Source: CAYTGM01 sp964437365
GTDB lineage: Bacteria > Sumerlaeota > Sumerlaeia > SLMS01
NCBI GenBank assembly: GCA_964437365.1
Contig: CAYTGM010000002.1
Span: 186,001 to 250,000, forward strand
Length of the DNA stretch: 64,000 nt
Direction of reading: 5' to 3'
The notes below the pieces were generated by a model. The model worked only from the letters and a program-made list of their open reading frames with translations, was not told the DNA's origin and did no database searches. The position numbers and the translations under genes were made by a program. Every line of letters starts with the position of its first letter. Position 1 is the stretch's first letter. This document shows, piece after piece, positions 18,197-28,183 of this stretch.

Positions 18197-19366
18197 TTAA
18201 TATATAAAGAATGTTTCTTTGTCGTAGTTTTCTCCATTCAGGAGGATGTGAAGTTCCATGTTCTGCACAGTATAGGCCCGTCTATAATTTTCATATACAT
18301 GCGTTTCTCCTTTCCAGGCATTTGTGTTTGGCGTCTTGATGAAAAGAAGGTCGAAAGGTCCAGATCGTCCAACAGCAATATTCTGATCGGCAGTGTCTAC
18401 CAGACCTGTGCATAAACGCCAAACCTCATAATCATCCCAAATGTCATTCGACCCTAGATTGATGTCACGAAAGATCGGAAAGTCTATTTCACGCTTGTCG
18501 CTCGTTGGTTGGATTTCGCCAGCTGTAAAGTCGAAGAGATCGCCCCGGTCCAGGTAGCTCAATCTAATCCCGCGTATACGACCCATTTCTTCTTTAATCG
18601 ATTTGGAAACGTCTATATTGATGACTCCCATCGCCCCTATCACAGACCCTCTTTCCAGCTGGAAATCAATGACAAAACCGGTGTTGTCGTCGACCCCAAA
18701 ACCTAACTGCTCTCCGCTCTCCATCGTTGCGATGAGAAGTCGTCCAAGTCGACCTCTCTCAAGAAAGTGCTGATCCGTTATTCCGTAAGGGAAAAAACCT
18801 AGCCCCTTATCTATCTGAACACCGCTTGGTGAAAGTCCCTTGATTAGAGAAAAGTATGAATTGCCTCCGGTGATCATAGGATCACTCATAATAGCTGCTC
18901 CAGCACTGGACCCTGCGACGACCGCTCCGTTCTGATGTGCCGTATAGATAGCTGCAAGTGCAGAGGTTGGAGATCCACCATTATCGAAGAGCACCTCCCC
19001 AATTCGTCTTTGATCTCCGCCAGTGAAATAAAATCCACCACATGTTGAGATAAGCTCGATGATTTGTGGATCTTCAACGGAGCTCGGATTACTTTCCGTG
19101 ATCATTAAAGGGATCGCACTGTTCGGAAGGTACTCATTGAATGTTTCAACGAGAAGGTTTGCAGCAGATTCAGGGGACGAGCTTGCAGTCGGTATGACTC
19201 CGATCGGTCCTTCAGTTTTGTCATTCAGTATACCTTCCCAGACATCCACATTATCAAGTGCCATAGAACCACCGAGAATATAGAGGCGTCCTGGAGCGGA
19301 TTGAGAACGGGGCGGAAACAGAATTAAAGAGTAGAGAATGATGAGTGTTGCAAGCACTCTGGCCAT
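18197..19366 (-). CDS. exported peptidase S51 / cyanophycinase-like protein
   Basis: A cleavable signal peptide (residues 1-24, ending RSQSA) leads an S51-type domain. The nucleophile elbow reads GSSAGAAIM, in place of the family's usual G-T/S-S-A-G-A, and FTGGDQ precedes it by about 40 residues, as in cyanophycinases. Family members cleave aspartyl dipeptides or the polymer cyanophycin; an exported form would act on external or periplasmic polymer. The C-terminal ~120 residues after the catalytic half are extra and unknown. GGGAGGG eight bases before the ATG supports the start. Confidence 0.88.
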   Translation of the reverse strand: MARVLATLIILYSLILFPPRSQSAPGRLYILGGSMALDNVDVWEGILNDKTEGPIGVIPTASSSPESAANLLVETFNEYLPNSAIPLMITESNPSSVEDPQIIELISTCGGFYFTGGDQRRIGEVLFDNGGSPTSALAAIYTAHQNGAVVAGSSAGAAIMSDPMITGGNSYFSLIKGLSPSGVQIDKGLGFFPYGITDQHFLERGRLGRLLIATMESGEQLGFGVDDNTGFVIDFQLERGSVIGAMGVINIDVSKSIKEEMGRIRGIRLSYLDRGDLFDFTAGEIQPTSDKREIDFPIFRDINLGSNDIWDDYEVWRLCTGLVDTADQNIAVGRSGPFDLLFIKTPNTNAWKGETHVYENYRRAYTVQNMELHILLNGENYDKETFFIY

Positions 19367-19502
19367 TGATTAACCCTCCCTGATAATTCCAGTCAGGCCT
19401 TTGTCTTCTTAAAGTACAATACTCTAAGAGTTGGCGAGCATCGAAGACAACCGATCTATTTAGGAAGGGTCAAAAAGTGTTTTGCTACTTGTCGTTCCAT
19501 TC

Positions 19503-21203
19503 TCAGGCGCTTTGCGCAAGCAGCTCCGCTGCGAGTTCTCTTCCTTTTTCGGAAGCTTTGCCACCGTCCAGCAAACGAGCTAATTCACTCTCTCTTTGAA
19601 CTCCTTGTATATAGTCCACCCGTGATTCCGTTCTGCCTTCTTTGCCGTACTTACTGACAACTAAGTGGTGATCAGCTTCAGATGCGACAGAGGGGTTATG
19701 TGTCACACAAACTATTTGGGAAGCCGAAGAGAGCATGCTAAGCTTTTCTGCGACTGCTCTTGCAGCTGATCCTGATATTCCTGAGTCGACCTCGTCAAAA
19801 ACCATGACAGGTACCGATGTCGACTTTGCATTCAGGGCGCGCAGAGCGAGCATAATTCTACTCAATTCTCCTCCGGAAGCAACGTTCTGGATAGGTTCAA
19901 GCCGCTCCCCTTCATTAGTAGAAATGAGGAGAGCCATTTCCTCGAGACCTCCAGCGGTGCAGAGTTTACCCGCTCGTCCAAGCTCCAAACCCGTTGTGTT
20001 CTCTGGGAAGTCCATTTTGATCTTTACGTTAGGCATAGCAAAATCTCTAAGGATTGACTCGAGAGGGGCGATCAGACTTTTTGCACTCTTCTTCCTTGCT
20101 CGACTCAGTTTTTCAGCCGTTTTCAAACACTTGAATTCCATCTCAGAGATTTGTTTTCGCAGCTCCTCATCTCTCAATCCAAAGTCCTCACTCGAGTCCA
20201 ACTGCTCCTTCAATGATTCGTACAGCTGTTTTGCATCTTCTTCCGTGGGGCCATATTTTCTCAATAGAGCCTTGATCTCCACACACCTCTGATTCAGTTC
20301 GTCTAAACCGATTTCGTCATTCTGAGAGGTGAATTGATCCAGTCGCGATATATCAAAAGAGACTTCGGAAATCACTTCAGCTGCGCCTTCCAGTTTTTCC
20401 AGCACGGGTTTCACGCGTTCATCTTTTATTTTCTTTAAGGATTCCAGTGCGATGTGGATCAGGTCGAGTGCGCTCACGTCAGAAGATTCCGCTTCTGACA
20501 AGGCACCCAGAGAGCGATTCACCGCGGCTGAGATTTCTTCTCTCGACTCAATGGACTTTATCTGCCGCTCCAGTTGATCGAGCTCTCCAGGTGATATGTT
20601 TGCCTCCTCAAGCTGCTGGAACTGGAACCTCATAAAATCTAACTTCTGGCTCCGGGTTTTCTCCTCGGATGCGAGCCGCTCTCTCTCTGCTTTTAGTTCT
20701 CTTACTCGAAGCAAATGACGATTCATTTCTTCTCTTAAATTAATCAGTCCGAAAAATCGGTCGTAGAAATCACGAAAATGTCCGGGCTGAGTCAGAAGAA
20801 GCTGTTCATGTTGACCATGAATCTCAAAAAGTCGTCTCGTGAGTTGATTTAACTGAGTAATCGTAGTGAGCTTTCCGTTCACGGAACATCGACTTCTGCC
20901 ATGCTTCGATATTTCACGACGCAGAATGACCTCATCTAGCTCGTGGTCGTGAAGTAATTCCGGAAACTCATTTCGGAGAGACGGAAGGTTCGTGAAATCC
21001 AGGATTGCCTCAACCTGTGCCTTCTCTGCACCCTGACGGACAAAGGATGCCGAGGCACGTGAACCATTCAGTAGAGCTAAAGCCTCCAGAATCAATGACT
21101 TACCTGACCCTGTTTCACCGGTCAAAACGGTCATTCCCCGCTCGAAATCAATTTCGAGGTCTTTGATAAGAGCAAAGTTTGTTATATGAAGGAACCGAAT
21201 CAT
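19503..21203 (-). CDS. recN: DNA repair protein RecN
   Basis: SMC-like ATPase that acts at double-strand breaks. Walker A GETGSGKS is at residues 29-36. The ABC signature SGGELSR and the Walker B VMVFDEVDSGISG lie in the C-terminal third, separated by long coiled-coil helices. The frame is open 42 codons further upstream, but the ATG at 21203 gives the family start MIRFLHITNFALI and has AGGAG nine bases ahead. The 566-residue length is typical. It is divergent from the secreted propeller gene. Confidence 0.95.
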   Translation of the reverse strand: MIRFLHITNFALIKDLEIDFERGMTVLTGETGSGKSLILEALALLNGSRASASFVRQGAEKAQVEAILDFTNLPSLRNEFPELLHDHELDEVILRREISKHGRSRCSVNGKLTTITQLNQLTRRLFEIHGQHEQLLLTQPGHFRDFYDRFFGLINLREEMNRHLLRVRELKAERERLASEEKTRSQKLDFMRFQFQQLEEANISPGELDQLERQIKSIESREEISAAVNRSLGALSEAESSDVSALDLIHIALESLKKIKDERVKPVLEKLEGAAEVISEVSFDISRLDQFTSQNDEIGLDELNQRCVEIKALLRKYGPTEEDAKQLYESLKEQLDSSEDFGLRDEELRKQISEMEFKCLKTAEKLSRARKKSAKSLIAPLESILRDFAMPNVKIKMDFPENTTGLELGRAGKLCTAGGLEEMALLISTNEGERLEPIQNVASGGELSRIMLALRALNAKSTSVPVMVFDEVDSGISGSAARAVAEKLSMLSSASQIVCVTHNPSVASEADHHLVVSKYGKEGRTESRVDYIQGVQRESELARLLDGGKASEKGRELAAELLAQSA

Positions 21204-21469
21204 GTGGCGTTTCTCCTTTTGTTCGCACGAAATAAAAACGTAAGGTTGACCCTTGGGCGAAATCAAGACGAAAGTGAATAAAAAGCGATAATGGTCCGTC
21301 GTCTCCAAATCCTGCTGGAATGGGATCAACTTTCACCTGATTCAAAATTGAACGTTTTGGAATCACAACGTATAGACAACAAGCTTCAGTTTTCATGTGA
21401 CACCCTGATCGAGCTGCGCCATATTCTTATCAGCTTGTTGAAGAACCAGATTTATGGAGGTAAAAGGGA

Positions 21470-22696
21470 ATGAGGGATAATTCTTTGTTTAGAGAATCTT
21501 TGTTACGAAGGTTTGTATTTCTGGGAGGAATGTTTGCCATCGCTACCGCCGCATCTGTCGGTCCCGTTTTTGGAAATCGGACGCTGGACTTTGTTGATGT
21601 TCTGGTCCAGGGCGATAACGGCGCCGAAGGACTGACGGACAACTATTCCGTAACCATTTCTCCCGATCAGAAGTCTGTCTATTGCACAGGAGTTGCTGAA
21701 AGTATCATCTCTGCTCACAGTCTGGACCCTGTAACTGGTGTCCCCACTCAGATTCAGTCCATCTTAGTCGGGCCAGGCGGGACCCCTGAACCCTTTACAT
21801 CACCAGTCAGTGCACTCATCTCTGAAGATCAGAAGCACTTGTATTTATGTGCCTGGGGTTCGGACCTGCTCGTGATTTATGATCGAGACACCACGACAGG
21901 CCTTCTAACAGAGAATGATCAACTGATCGGTGGGGATATACAAGGGCTCGCATACCTTGATGATACCACAGGTTCTGAGTATATTTACGGAGTAAACGTG
22001 ACCGGCGATTCGGTTGTGGGGTTTCAACGCAATTCAATGACGGGGGGGCTTACGGTTGTTGATGTTGTCGACGATTCCGATCTACCTGAGCCGGCACTTG
22101 ATGAGGTTGTTTATATCAGAGTCGCTCCCGATGACAACCACTTATACGTTGTTTCAGGGAAGACTAATTCTCTCACGATTCTGGAAATAGACTCCAATGA
22201 TGGTACTTTATCGTTTGTCGATACGATCTATGATGGTGAAGGGATATCTGACTTTACGAGCCCCAGGTGGATCGATATCACAGAAGACGGTAAATTTGTC
22301 TATGTTACCGCCTACTACTCACAAACCATTAAAGTCTTCGAGAGAAACTTAACTTCGGGTCTTTTGACAGAAGTCGACTCCTTCACTGACAACACCCGTC
22401 TAGACGGAACCCGGTGCGTGGTCATCTCTCCCGATCAGAAGACGGTCCTTGCAAACGGGTACAACTCTAATACGCTCGTGCAACTCGAACGGGATACTCT
22501 GACAGGTGAGTTAACCTTTGTAGAGGAATATCAGAACCTGTTCCAACCCGGGGCCGTAGGCTTGTCAGAAGTACGAGATATAATCTTCAGTCCTGATGGT
22601 GAGTATGTTTATCTTGCAAGCTGGGCCGACGATAGTATTGCAACTCTCAAGTTTCAGCCAGAACTTCTGACGATTGAAACCTGGAGAATATACTAA
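21470..22696 (+). CDS. secreted YVTN/lactonase-type beta-propeller
   Basis: A signal peptide (about residues 1-35, with a hydrophobic stretch from 15) precedes seven or so propeller blades. Each carries an S-P-D-x-K/E-x-V/L-Y strand (for example ISPDQKSVYC, ITEDGKFVYV, FSPDGEYVYLAS) and a D-x-x-T-G-x-L turn. The fold is shared by 6-phosphogluconolactonases and by surface-binding YVTN proteins; the signal peptide favours the second. The RBS GGAGG lies eight bases upstream. The final residues (ETWRIY) are not a sorting signal I recognise. Confidence 0.88.
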   Translation: MRDNSLFRESLLRRFVFLGGMFAIATAASVGPVFGNRTLDFVDVLVQGDNGAEGLTDNYSVTISPDQKSVYCTGVAESIISAHSLDPVTGVPTQIQSILVGPGGTPEPFTSPVSALISEDQKHLYLCAWGSDLLVIYDRDTTTGLLTENDQLIGGDIQGLAYLDDTTGSEYIYGVNVTGDSVVGFQRNSMTGGLTVVDVVDDSDLPEPALDEVVYIRVAPDDNHLYVVSGKTNSLTILEIDSNDGTLSFVDTIYDGEGISDFTSPRWIDITEDGKFVYVTAYYSQTIKVFERNLTSGLLTEVDSFTDNTRLDGTRCVVISPDQKTVLANGYNSNTLVQLERDTLTGELTFVEEYQNLFQPGAVGLSEVRDIIFSPDGEYVYLASWADDSIATLKFQPELLTIETWRIY

Positions 22697-22715
22697 TAGT
22701 CTTTGAGGGTCTGAT

Positions 22716-22743
22716 CGTGACTGGTGAGCCTTTGCCAGTCACG
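22716..22743. terminator. inverted repeat between convergent genes
   Basis: CGTGACTGG (22716-22724) pairs perfectly with CCAGTCACG (22735-22743) across ten bases. It sits between the ends of the propeller gene (plus) and ispH (minus), so it may end both transcripts. Neither side has a clean T tract directly after the stem, so it is not a textbook intrinsic terminator. Confidence 0.45.
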
Positions 22744-22769
22744 AAACTCCATCACAAAAAAACACTATC

Positions 22770-23990
22770 CTATTCGCGTGATGCAACAAGCTCATGTGCA
22801 GATCCTCGAATGCTGGCTATACGCTCCATTGTTTCGCCGATGGCTTTGTTGGGAGTGCTGGCACCTGCGGTAAAGCCTATCTTTAAAGGCTTGTCTGGAA
22901 GCCAGTCTGAGGTGACAATAGTTTCTTGTGTATTTACAGGTTTATGCCGTATCTCATGCTTCGAGATTATTTCTGATGCGTCGCAGATATGGAAGGCAGG
23001 GAGTTTCTCGCTCGCTATTTCGAGAAGATGGCCTGTATTTGATGAGTTGTAACCGCCGATGATAATCATAATGTCGAGATCGCCTCTATCAACAAGATCA
23101 ATAATAGCATCCTGGCGCTCCTGCGTTGCAGAGCAGATAGTATCAAAGCTTCTGAAATGCTGATCAATTTCAGATTCACCATATGATCTTTTGAGAGAGT
23201 CTCCCACCATCCTCGCAATTCCAAGGGATTCACTTGCAAGCATGGTAGTCTGGTTTGCAACGCCAATTCTCTGCAGGTCTGCATCAGGGTCGAAGCCTTC
23301 GCTTAGAGCCTCTTTGGGAAGCGTATAGATATCACTGGAGGGCCGTTTCCCCTCAATGATATCACAGACAAGTTGAGCTTCCTTCTCATCAAAGACGACA
23401 ACTGTACTGCCGCCCATTTTCTGCGCCTGGCTCACAGTGGCAATTGTTTCTGCGTGATGAGCTTTGCCGTGAACAAGTGATGTATATCCGTCCCTCGCGT
23501 ACCTCTCCACTCGCTTCCAGACGTGAACGACGGACCCGCAAGTCGTATCAACCAGGATACAATCCTTTTTTTTCAGTTCCTCCAGCATGGAAGCGGAAAC
23601 TCCGAATGCTGGCATCAAAACAACATCCTCAGGCTGAATATCATCGAGTGTATAATCGCTTTTCAACCCTCCAGAAAGGAACTGGATGTCCATTTCCCTG
23701 AGCCGTGCGTTCACTCTTGGGTTATGGATAATTTCGTAGGTCAGGAAGATTCGGCGGTCTGGAAACTTAGCTCGGGCCTCGTAAGCCATATCGACTGCCT
23801 TGTCCACGCCATAACAAAATCCAAACTCTTTTGCGAGGACGAATGTCAGGTTACCCGCAGAAATTTCATGCCCATTCTCTCTTAGCCAGTGTACCAGGTC
23901 ACTATGGTAATCCTTGTTTACTTCCGGGGCAATCTGGTCCTTCATTCCCAGGCTTGACTTAAAGTATTTATCCGTATTTCTTGATGACAT
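22770..23990 (-). CDS. ispH: 4-hydroxy-3-methylbut-2-enyl diphosphate reductase, long (cyanobacterial/plant) type
   Basis: Last step of the MEP isoprenoid pathway, making IPP and DMAPP with an Fe4S4 centre. The three cluster cysteines are in FGFCYGV (Cys59), DTTCGSV and DTICSATQERQ. ANQTTML and GGYNSSNT are also family motifs. 406 residues and the 'TICSATQERQDA' wording match the ~400-residue cyanobacterial/plant subtype rather than the ~315-residue E. coli type. GAGG six bases before the ATG supports the start. It is divergent from the channel gene. Confidence 0.95.
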   Translation of the reverse strand: MSSRNTDKYFKSSLGMKDQIAPEVNKDYHSDLVHWLRENGHEISAGNLTFVLAKEFGFCYGVDKAVDMAYEARAKFPDRRIFLTYEIIHNPRVNARLREMDIQFLSGGLKSDYTLDDIQPEDVVLMPAFGVSASMLEELKKKDCILVDTTCGSVVHVWKRVERYARDGYTSLVHGKAHHAETIATVSQAQKMGGSTVVVFDEKEAQLVCDIIEGKRPSSDIYTLPKEALSEGFDPDADLQRIGVANQTTMLASESLGIARMVGDSLKRSYGESEIDQHFRSFDTICSATQERQDAIIDLVDRGDLDIMIIIGGYNSSNTGHLLEIASEKLPAFHICDASEIISKHEIRHKPVNTQETIVTSDWLPDKPLKIGFTAGASTPNKAIGETMERIASIRGSAHELVASRE

Positions 23991-24117
23991 GTAGAACCTC
24001 AGATGATCAGTAACTTCTCTATTGCCTGTGGCGATGCAATTTCAACGCCGGCAAGACATTGATTGCAACGGTTTTAGAGTTGAATGAGGTTGGAAAGGGA
24101 AACAACTTGGGCAGAAG

Positions 24118-24852
24118 ATGAACCTGGAACAACAAATCCATCAATTCGCAGACTCTCTCGGCAGCATGGGCAGAAGATACTGGACTATTCTGATCGTCCT
24201 GATTCTCCTCATTGCACTAACTCCTTTCGTCTCTTCAACAAATCTGTCACTCATATTGATCTTACTGATGCTCTATATCGGTTCTCTCCTGACTTCAGGA
24301 AATAAGATGCATCGTCCGATCAGGTTAATTGGTGGGCCATTTTTCTGCATCCTGGCGCTCGCTGCGCTCTTCCCCGATTTAATCAGCGGTATTCCAGACA
24401 ATCAACTTCATTTCATCTGGTTTGTTCAGTTTCTGATTTTGATCTATGTGAGTTTTCTGCTTCTCCTTGGCCTCGTCTATACCCGTAATGCGACGGCGAG
24501 AGAAGTCGCCGGTATCATTGCACTCTATCTCATTAGCGGTTTCATCTGGGCAGAACTCTATAACTTCTGCGAGTATATCCTTCCGGGTTCATTCTCAATC
24601 CCATCTTTCAATGACCCTTTCATGGAAGGTAGAAGTTCCTACGATGCCCAGAAGACGAGCCTGCTCTATTTCAGTTTCATCACCATGTCTACCGTCGGCT
24701 TTGGGGAGATCACACCGAATAATGCACTCAGCCGGACTCTTGTTATTATGCAGGCAATTTACGGACAGGTTTTCATTGCGATCATCGTCGCAAGTTTGAT
24801 CAGTCGTTTAAGACCTCAAGGAACATCAGAAGAAAATGGCACCAAAGGATGA
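24118..24852 (+). CDS. potassium-channel-like membrane protein
   Basis: Five hydrophobic segments occupy roughly residues 20-165. They are followed by a pore helix and the selectivity-filter motif TVGFGE at residues 192-197, then a last transmembrane helix (~209-231). TVGFG is an accepted variant of the TVGYG potassium filter. No voltage-sensor arginine ladder is obvious and no cytoplasmic RCK domain follows; the protein ends 13 residues after the last helix. The next gene starts 17 bases before its stop, so the two are translationally linked. Confidence 0.85.
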   Translation: MNLEQQIHQFADSLGSMGRRYWTILIVLILLIALTPFVSSTNLSLILILLMLYIGSLLTSGNKMHRPIRLIGGPFFCILALAALFPDLISGIPDNQLHFIWFVQFLILIYVSFLLLLGLVYTRNATAREVAGIIALYLISGFIWAELYNFCEYILPGSFSIPSFNDPFMEGRSSYDAQKTSLLYFSFITMSTVGFGEITPNNALSRTLVIMQAIYGQVFIAIIVASLISRLRPQGTSEENGTKG

Positions 24853-25444
24853 TCTTCCCCTCAAATATTTTACACCAGAGAGCTGGGCTGAGTCCGCTGT
24901 AAAGGACCTCGATAGTTTACTCAATGACCATGCCCATCTTGAGAAGAAAGCCGCAGCGAACGCACTTGAAATGCTTTTGCGATGGCCAGACCCTTCCCCT
25001 CCAGAAAACTGGGTGTCAGCAATGACCTCAATTGCCTCGGATGAGGTCGCTCACCTGAACAGTGTTACAAGGCTTCTCTCGCGCAGAGGTGGCAAACTGT
25101 CCCGCTCACACCGAAACGGATATGCAAAGCTCCTTCGCGGCGAGGTCCGGTCTCGACCTAATCATGAGAACCTGATTGATCGACTTCTTGTCAGCGCACT
25201 CATTGAAGCTCGTTCCTGTGAAAGGTTTTTTCTCTTGTCGAAGGGAGTCGAGAACGAAGAGCTTTCGCGTCTATACGAGACACTCTATAAGTCAGAGGCC
25301 GGGCATTATCGTGTTTTCCTCACCCTTGCAAGAGAGCTCCCAAAATCCTGGGCTGTTGATGAGCGATGGCAGGAATTTTTAAACAAGGAAGCGGAATTCA
25401 TTCAAATGCAAGCCCCCGGGTCAACAATGCACAGTGGTATATGA
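24836..25444 (+). CDS. miaE: tRNA-(ms2io6A)-hydroxylase-like di-iron protein
   Basis: Family members hydroxylate the isopentenyl group of ms2i6A37 in tRNA. The four-helix di-iron pattern can be seen: HLEKKAA, a helix with 'SDEVAHLNSV', IEARSCERF, and SEAGHY, giving the expected Glu/His ligands. 202 residues is the normal length. Its start overlaps the channel gene by 17 bases. No miaA or miaB is in the window, so the substrate supply cannot be judged. The gene symbol is by family resemblance. Confidence 0.85.
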   Translation: MAPKDDLPLKYFTPESWAESAVKDLDSLLNDHAHLEKKAAANALEMLLRWPDPSPPENWVSAMTSIASDEVAHLNSVTRLLSRRGGKLSRSHRNGYAKLLRGEVRSRPNHENLIDRLLVSALIEARSCERFFLLSKGVENEELSRLYETLYKSEAGHYRVFLTLARELPKSWAVDERWQEFLNKEAEFIQMQAPGSTMHSGI

Positions 25445-25480
25445 ACAGTCTCACTTAATACTATTTAAAGAAAAGAATCT

Positions 25481-28183
25481 ATGAAAAAAAACATTCTATT
25501 AGTCTTCCTTGTTCTTCTCTCATTCACAGGTGCAAGGGCAGCCGATGTTGAGCTCAGCTCAGCAATATCTGCAGCCGGTAATATACTCAACCTCAATGGA
25601 TCTGACAATTACTATGGCGGTGCGATTGTAAATAAGTCGATCACGATAGAAGGAAACGGAGCAACGATCGATGTCTCCGTTCCTGTTCCCGGAGTTTTTA
25701 AGGAGTTTCAGGTCGATGGCAATGTGACGGTGACACTCAAGAACATGACAATATCAGGAGGCGAATTCTGGACACTCATTGCCAGGAATGGAGCGACCCT
25801 GAATCTTGAAAACGTTACAGCAACTGGAAATTCAAGAGCGCTTGTCCTCGAAACGTCTTCTCAAAGCACGATATCTGGCAGTTCTTTAACAGGAGATTTT
25901 ATCGCCTGTGCAGTCGTCACCGGGGCAACTCTGAATATTACAAACTCAACACTCACGAGCAGTGGAAACCAATGCCTCTTAGTCGAGAATGCAAGCGCCA
26001 CGGCTGATGGAACAAACTTCACAGGAAGTGCGTCGAACCTGGCAGCTGGAACAAATGCCAGTATTGATATACGCAACACCGGTAATCTTACTCCAGGGGT
26101 TGTTGGTTTTGCGTTTTCAGGAAACAGTACCGTTCTTATAGATGGCGCGAGTTTCAGCTCAATTGGCAGTCGGGCAATCTATCTTGAAGATTCTTCCGCA
26201 ACCATAAAGAATGTGACCTTCAATGGTGATGCATCAGGTAAGAACACCAAGGGGATTCCTGCTGGAACGATCGGCACAACCCTGCTGCGACCAACACTTG
26301 TTTCCATCGAGAACTATACAGCCCAGAATATTAATTCAGCCCTTGAAATTACTGAAGCGATGTCCGATATCAACATCACCAACTTCTCTGCAATCAATTG
26401 CAATGGTGCGATGATTGTCAGTAACCCAACGGGTTTTCTCACAGGGAATGGTATCACTCTACAAGAAATCAAACAACTTGGTCTTGTCTTTACAAATGTG
26501 AGTAGCAGTCTCACTGGAATTTCGGGCTCCAACTCAATCGGAACGCTTATTTCGTTAACAAACGGAACGACCTCGATATCCTCTTCCACTTTCACGAACA
26601 TAGCGATCAATGAATTGGGTCAGGTTATTGATGTTACAGGTGGTACATTAAATCTCGGTGCAGGGGTAAAGTTGGAGAACACCCTTACTGAAACAGCTGT
26701 CGGAGGTGGTATAAAAGCAACCGGAGGTGTGATCAATGCCGAGGAGGGAGTACAGGTTCTCGGGCACAGGCTGGGCATTCATTTGCTTCAGTCATCGACT
26801 GCAACTATTCGAAATGCGGAACTTCGATTCAACGGTGAAGGCGTGTATGTAGACCATTCAACTGTCACCGTTGAGGACTCCATCATCACTGATAATACAA
26901 TCGGCCAGGGACTTCAAAGTGAAGAAAACTGCAATATTACTTTTAGACGAAACATTGTCCAGCGCTCCGTCGAATCAGGCCTTGGGATGGATCATTCAGG
27001 AAGTGTTCTTGTGGAGGATAACTACTTTTCTGACCTAACGCTGGGTGGGGTTTCTGTCTCGCCAGCTGGAATCTCACCGACGGCGACAATCAGAAGAAAC
27101 ACAATCTACCGATCGGGAGGCCCCGCAGGTATGTTCTGCACAGGGGAAGAGGCTGTCTGGACTTTCAATCAAGTTATTCGTTCCAAAGCTTCCGGTATCC
27201 TCGATGACGGTGCTAACAACAAATACCGACATAACTTTTACACGGAAGGAGAATTCCTTTTCGCAAACATCGCCCACTCAGCCAATATAGACCTTATCAA
27301 TAACTATATCACGAACAATCCTTTAGGGTATCTTCAGACCAGTGGAAATTCGAGGATTCAGTATAATGACTTTACCAATATCGGGGATCTGTCAGGGGAT
27401 GATTTCTGTATATTCGTTGCATCGAGCTCAGCGGGACGGGGTGGACCGCAGCCAACGGTTGAAATCGCAACAGGCAACTCCTTCAGGTCCAATACAGCTT
27501 CAGGCATGTGGGTCGATGATGGAATTCCAGTACCCAACGCTGAGAATAACTGGTGGGATTCGATCACGGGACCTTTTGCTGGTCCAGGAACAGGAAGCGG
27601 GGTTTCTACACGGAATACAGACTATCAGCCCTGGCTCTTCGAGCCGCTGGTTCGACGCGATGCCGAAGTGGACATCGAGATTCCTGCTGAGGGTGAAGTG
27701 ATAACTCATCTCGCCGATGGCACTCTCGAGTTGGCTGTGCGCACTGCATCACCCAAGCTGATCCAGGAGTCAGCTGTCGCCGTCTGGACCAACCCGGAAT
27801 TACTTGAACAATCCTCTCCACAAGTCCCCGGCGTTCTTACGCCTTTAGAGTTCATGACGATCCTGGCTGATGCACGAATTACAATTTATGAGGGAAGCGT
27901 GACCGTTCTCTTTCCCCAATCTTTCTTATACAGTTCGGGGGCGAACCCAGCCTCGGTCAGATTGCTACTTTGGGATGATGAACTGGATCAATGGAACGAA
28001 CTCCCAACATCCTTCAACGCAGGGACTCTTGAGTGTGAGCTTCCAACACATGCGGGAATGCTGTCATTGGCACGAGATGAAACCCTCAGTTACGACAATG
28101 TGAGCTTTCTACTTGGAGAGGTTTCGAGCAATGACGAAGATTTAAACCTGGATGGAATCATTGACGCCGCTGATCTTCTCTAG
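25481..28183 (+). CDS. secreted right-handed beta-helix protein with a dockerin-like C-terminal stub
   Basis: A signal peptide (residues 1-21, ending ARA-AD) is followed by ~650 residues of parallel beta-helix repeats rich in N, T, S and G, with recurrent N-x-x-(I/V)-x-x-N/S strands typical of pectate-lyase-like or surface proteins. Residues ~730-880 form a separate beta domain. The last 15 residues (EDLNLDGIIDAADLL) match the first calcium loop and helix of a type I dockerin, and then the gene stops. A second dockerin half is absent in all frames downstream. It may be a cell-surface polysaccharide-binding or degrading protein; no catalytic residues can be named. Confidence 0.85.
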   Translation: MKKNILLVFLVLLSFTGARAADVELSSAISAAGNILNLNGSDNYYGGAIVNKSITIEGNGATIDVSVPVPGVFKEFQVDGNVTVTLKNMTISGGEFWTLIARNGATLNLENVTATGNSRALVLETSSQSTISGSSLTGDFIACAVVTGATLNITNSTLTSSGNQCLLVENASATADGTNFTGSASNLAAGTNASIDIRNTGNLTPGVVGFAFSGNSTVLIDGASFSSIGSRAIYLEDSSATIKNVTFNGDASGKNTKGIPAGTIGTTLLRPTLVSIENYTAQNINSALEITEAMSDINITNFSAINCNGAMIVSNPTGFLTGNGITLQEIKQLGLVFTNVSSSLTGISGSNSIGTLISLTNGTTSISSSTFTNIAINELGQVIDVTGGTLNLGAGVKLENTLTETAVGGGIKATGGVINAEEGVQVLGHRLGIHLLQSSTATIRNAELRFNGEGVYVDHSTVTVEDSIITDNTIGQGLQSEENCNITFRRNIVQRSVESGLGMDHSGSVLVEDNYFSDLTLGGVSVSPAGISPTATIRRNTIYRSGGPAGMFCTGEEAVWTFNQVIRSKASGILDDGANNKYRHNFYTEGEFLFANIAHSANIDLINNYITNNPLGYLQTSGNSRIQYNDFTNIGDLSGDDFCIFVASSSAGRGGPQPTVEIATGNSFRSNTASGMWVDDGIPVPNAENNWWDSITGPFAGPGTGSGVSTRNTDYQPWLFEPLVRRDAEVDIEIPAEGEVITHLADGTLELAVRTASPKLIQESAVAVWTNPELLEQSSPQVPGVLTPLEFMTILADARITIYEGSVTVLFPQSFLYSSGANPASVRLLLWDDELDQWNELPTSFNAGTLECELPTHAGMLSLARDETLSYDNVSFLLGEVSSNDEDLNLDGIIDAADLL

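Noticed and set aside
22697..22769. Regular intrinsic terminator after the beta-propeller gene
   Set aside because: The hairpin is perfect, but the T tract is missing on both strands; kept only as a low-confidence inverted repeat.
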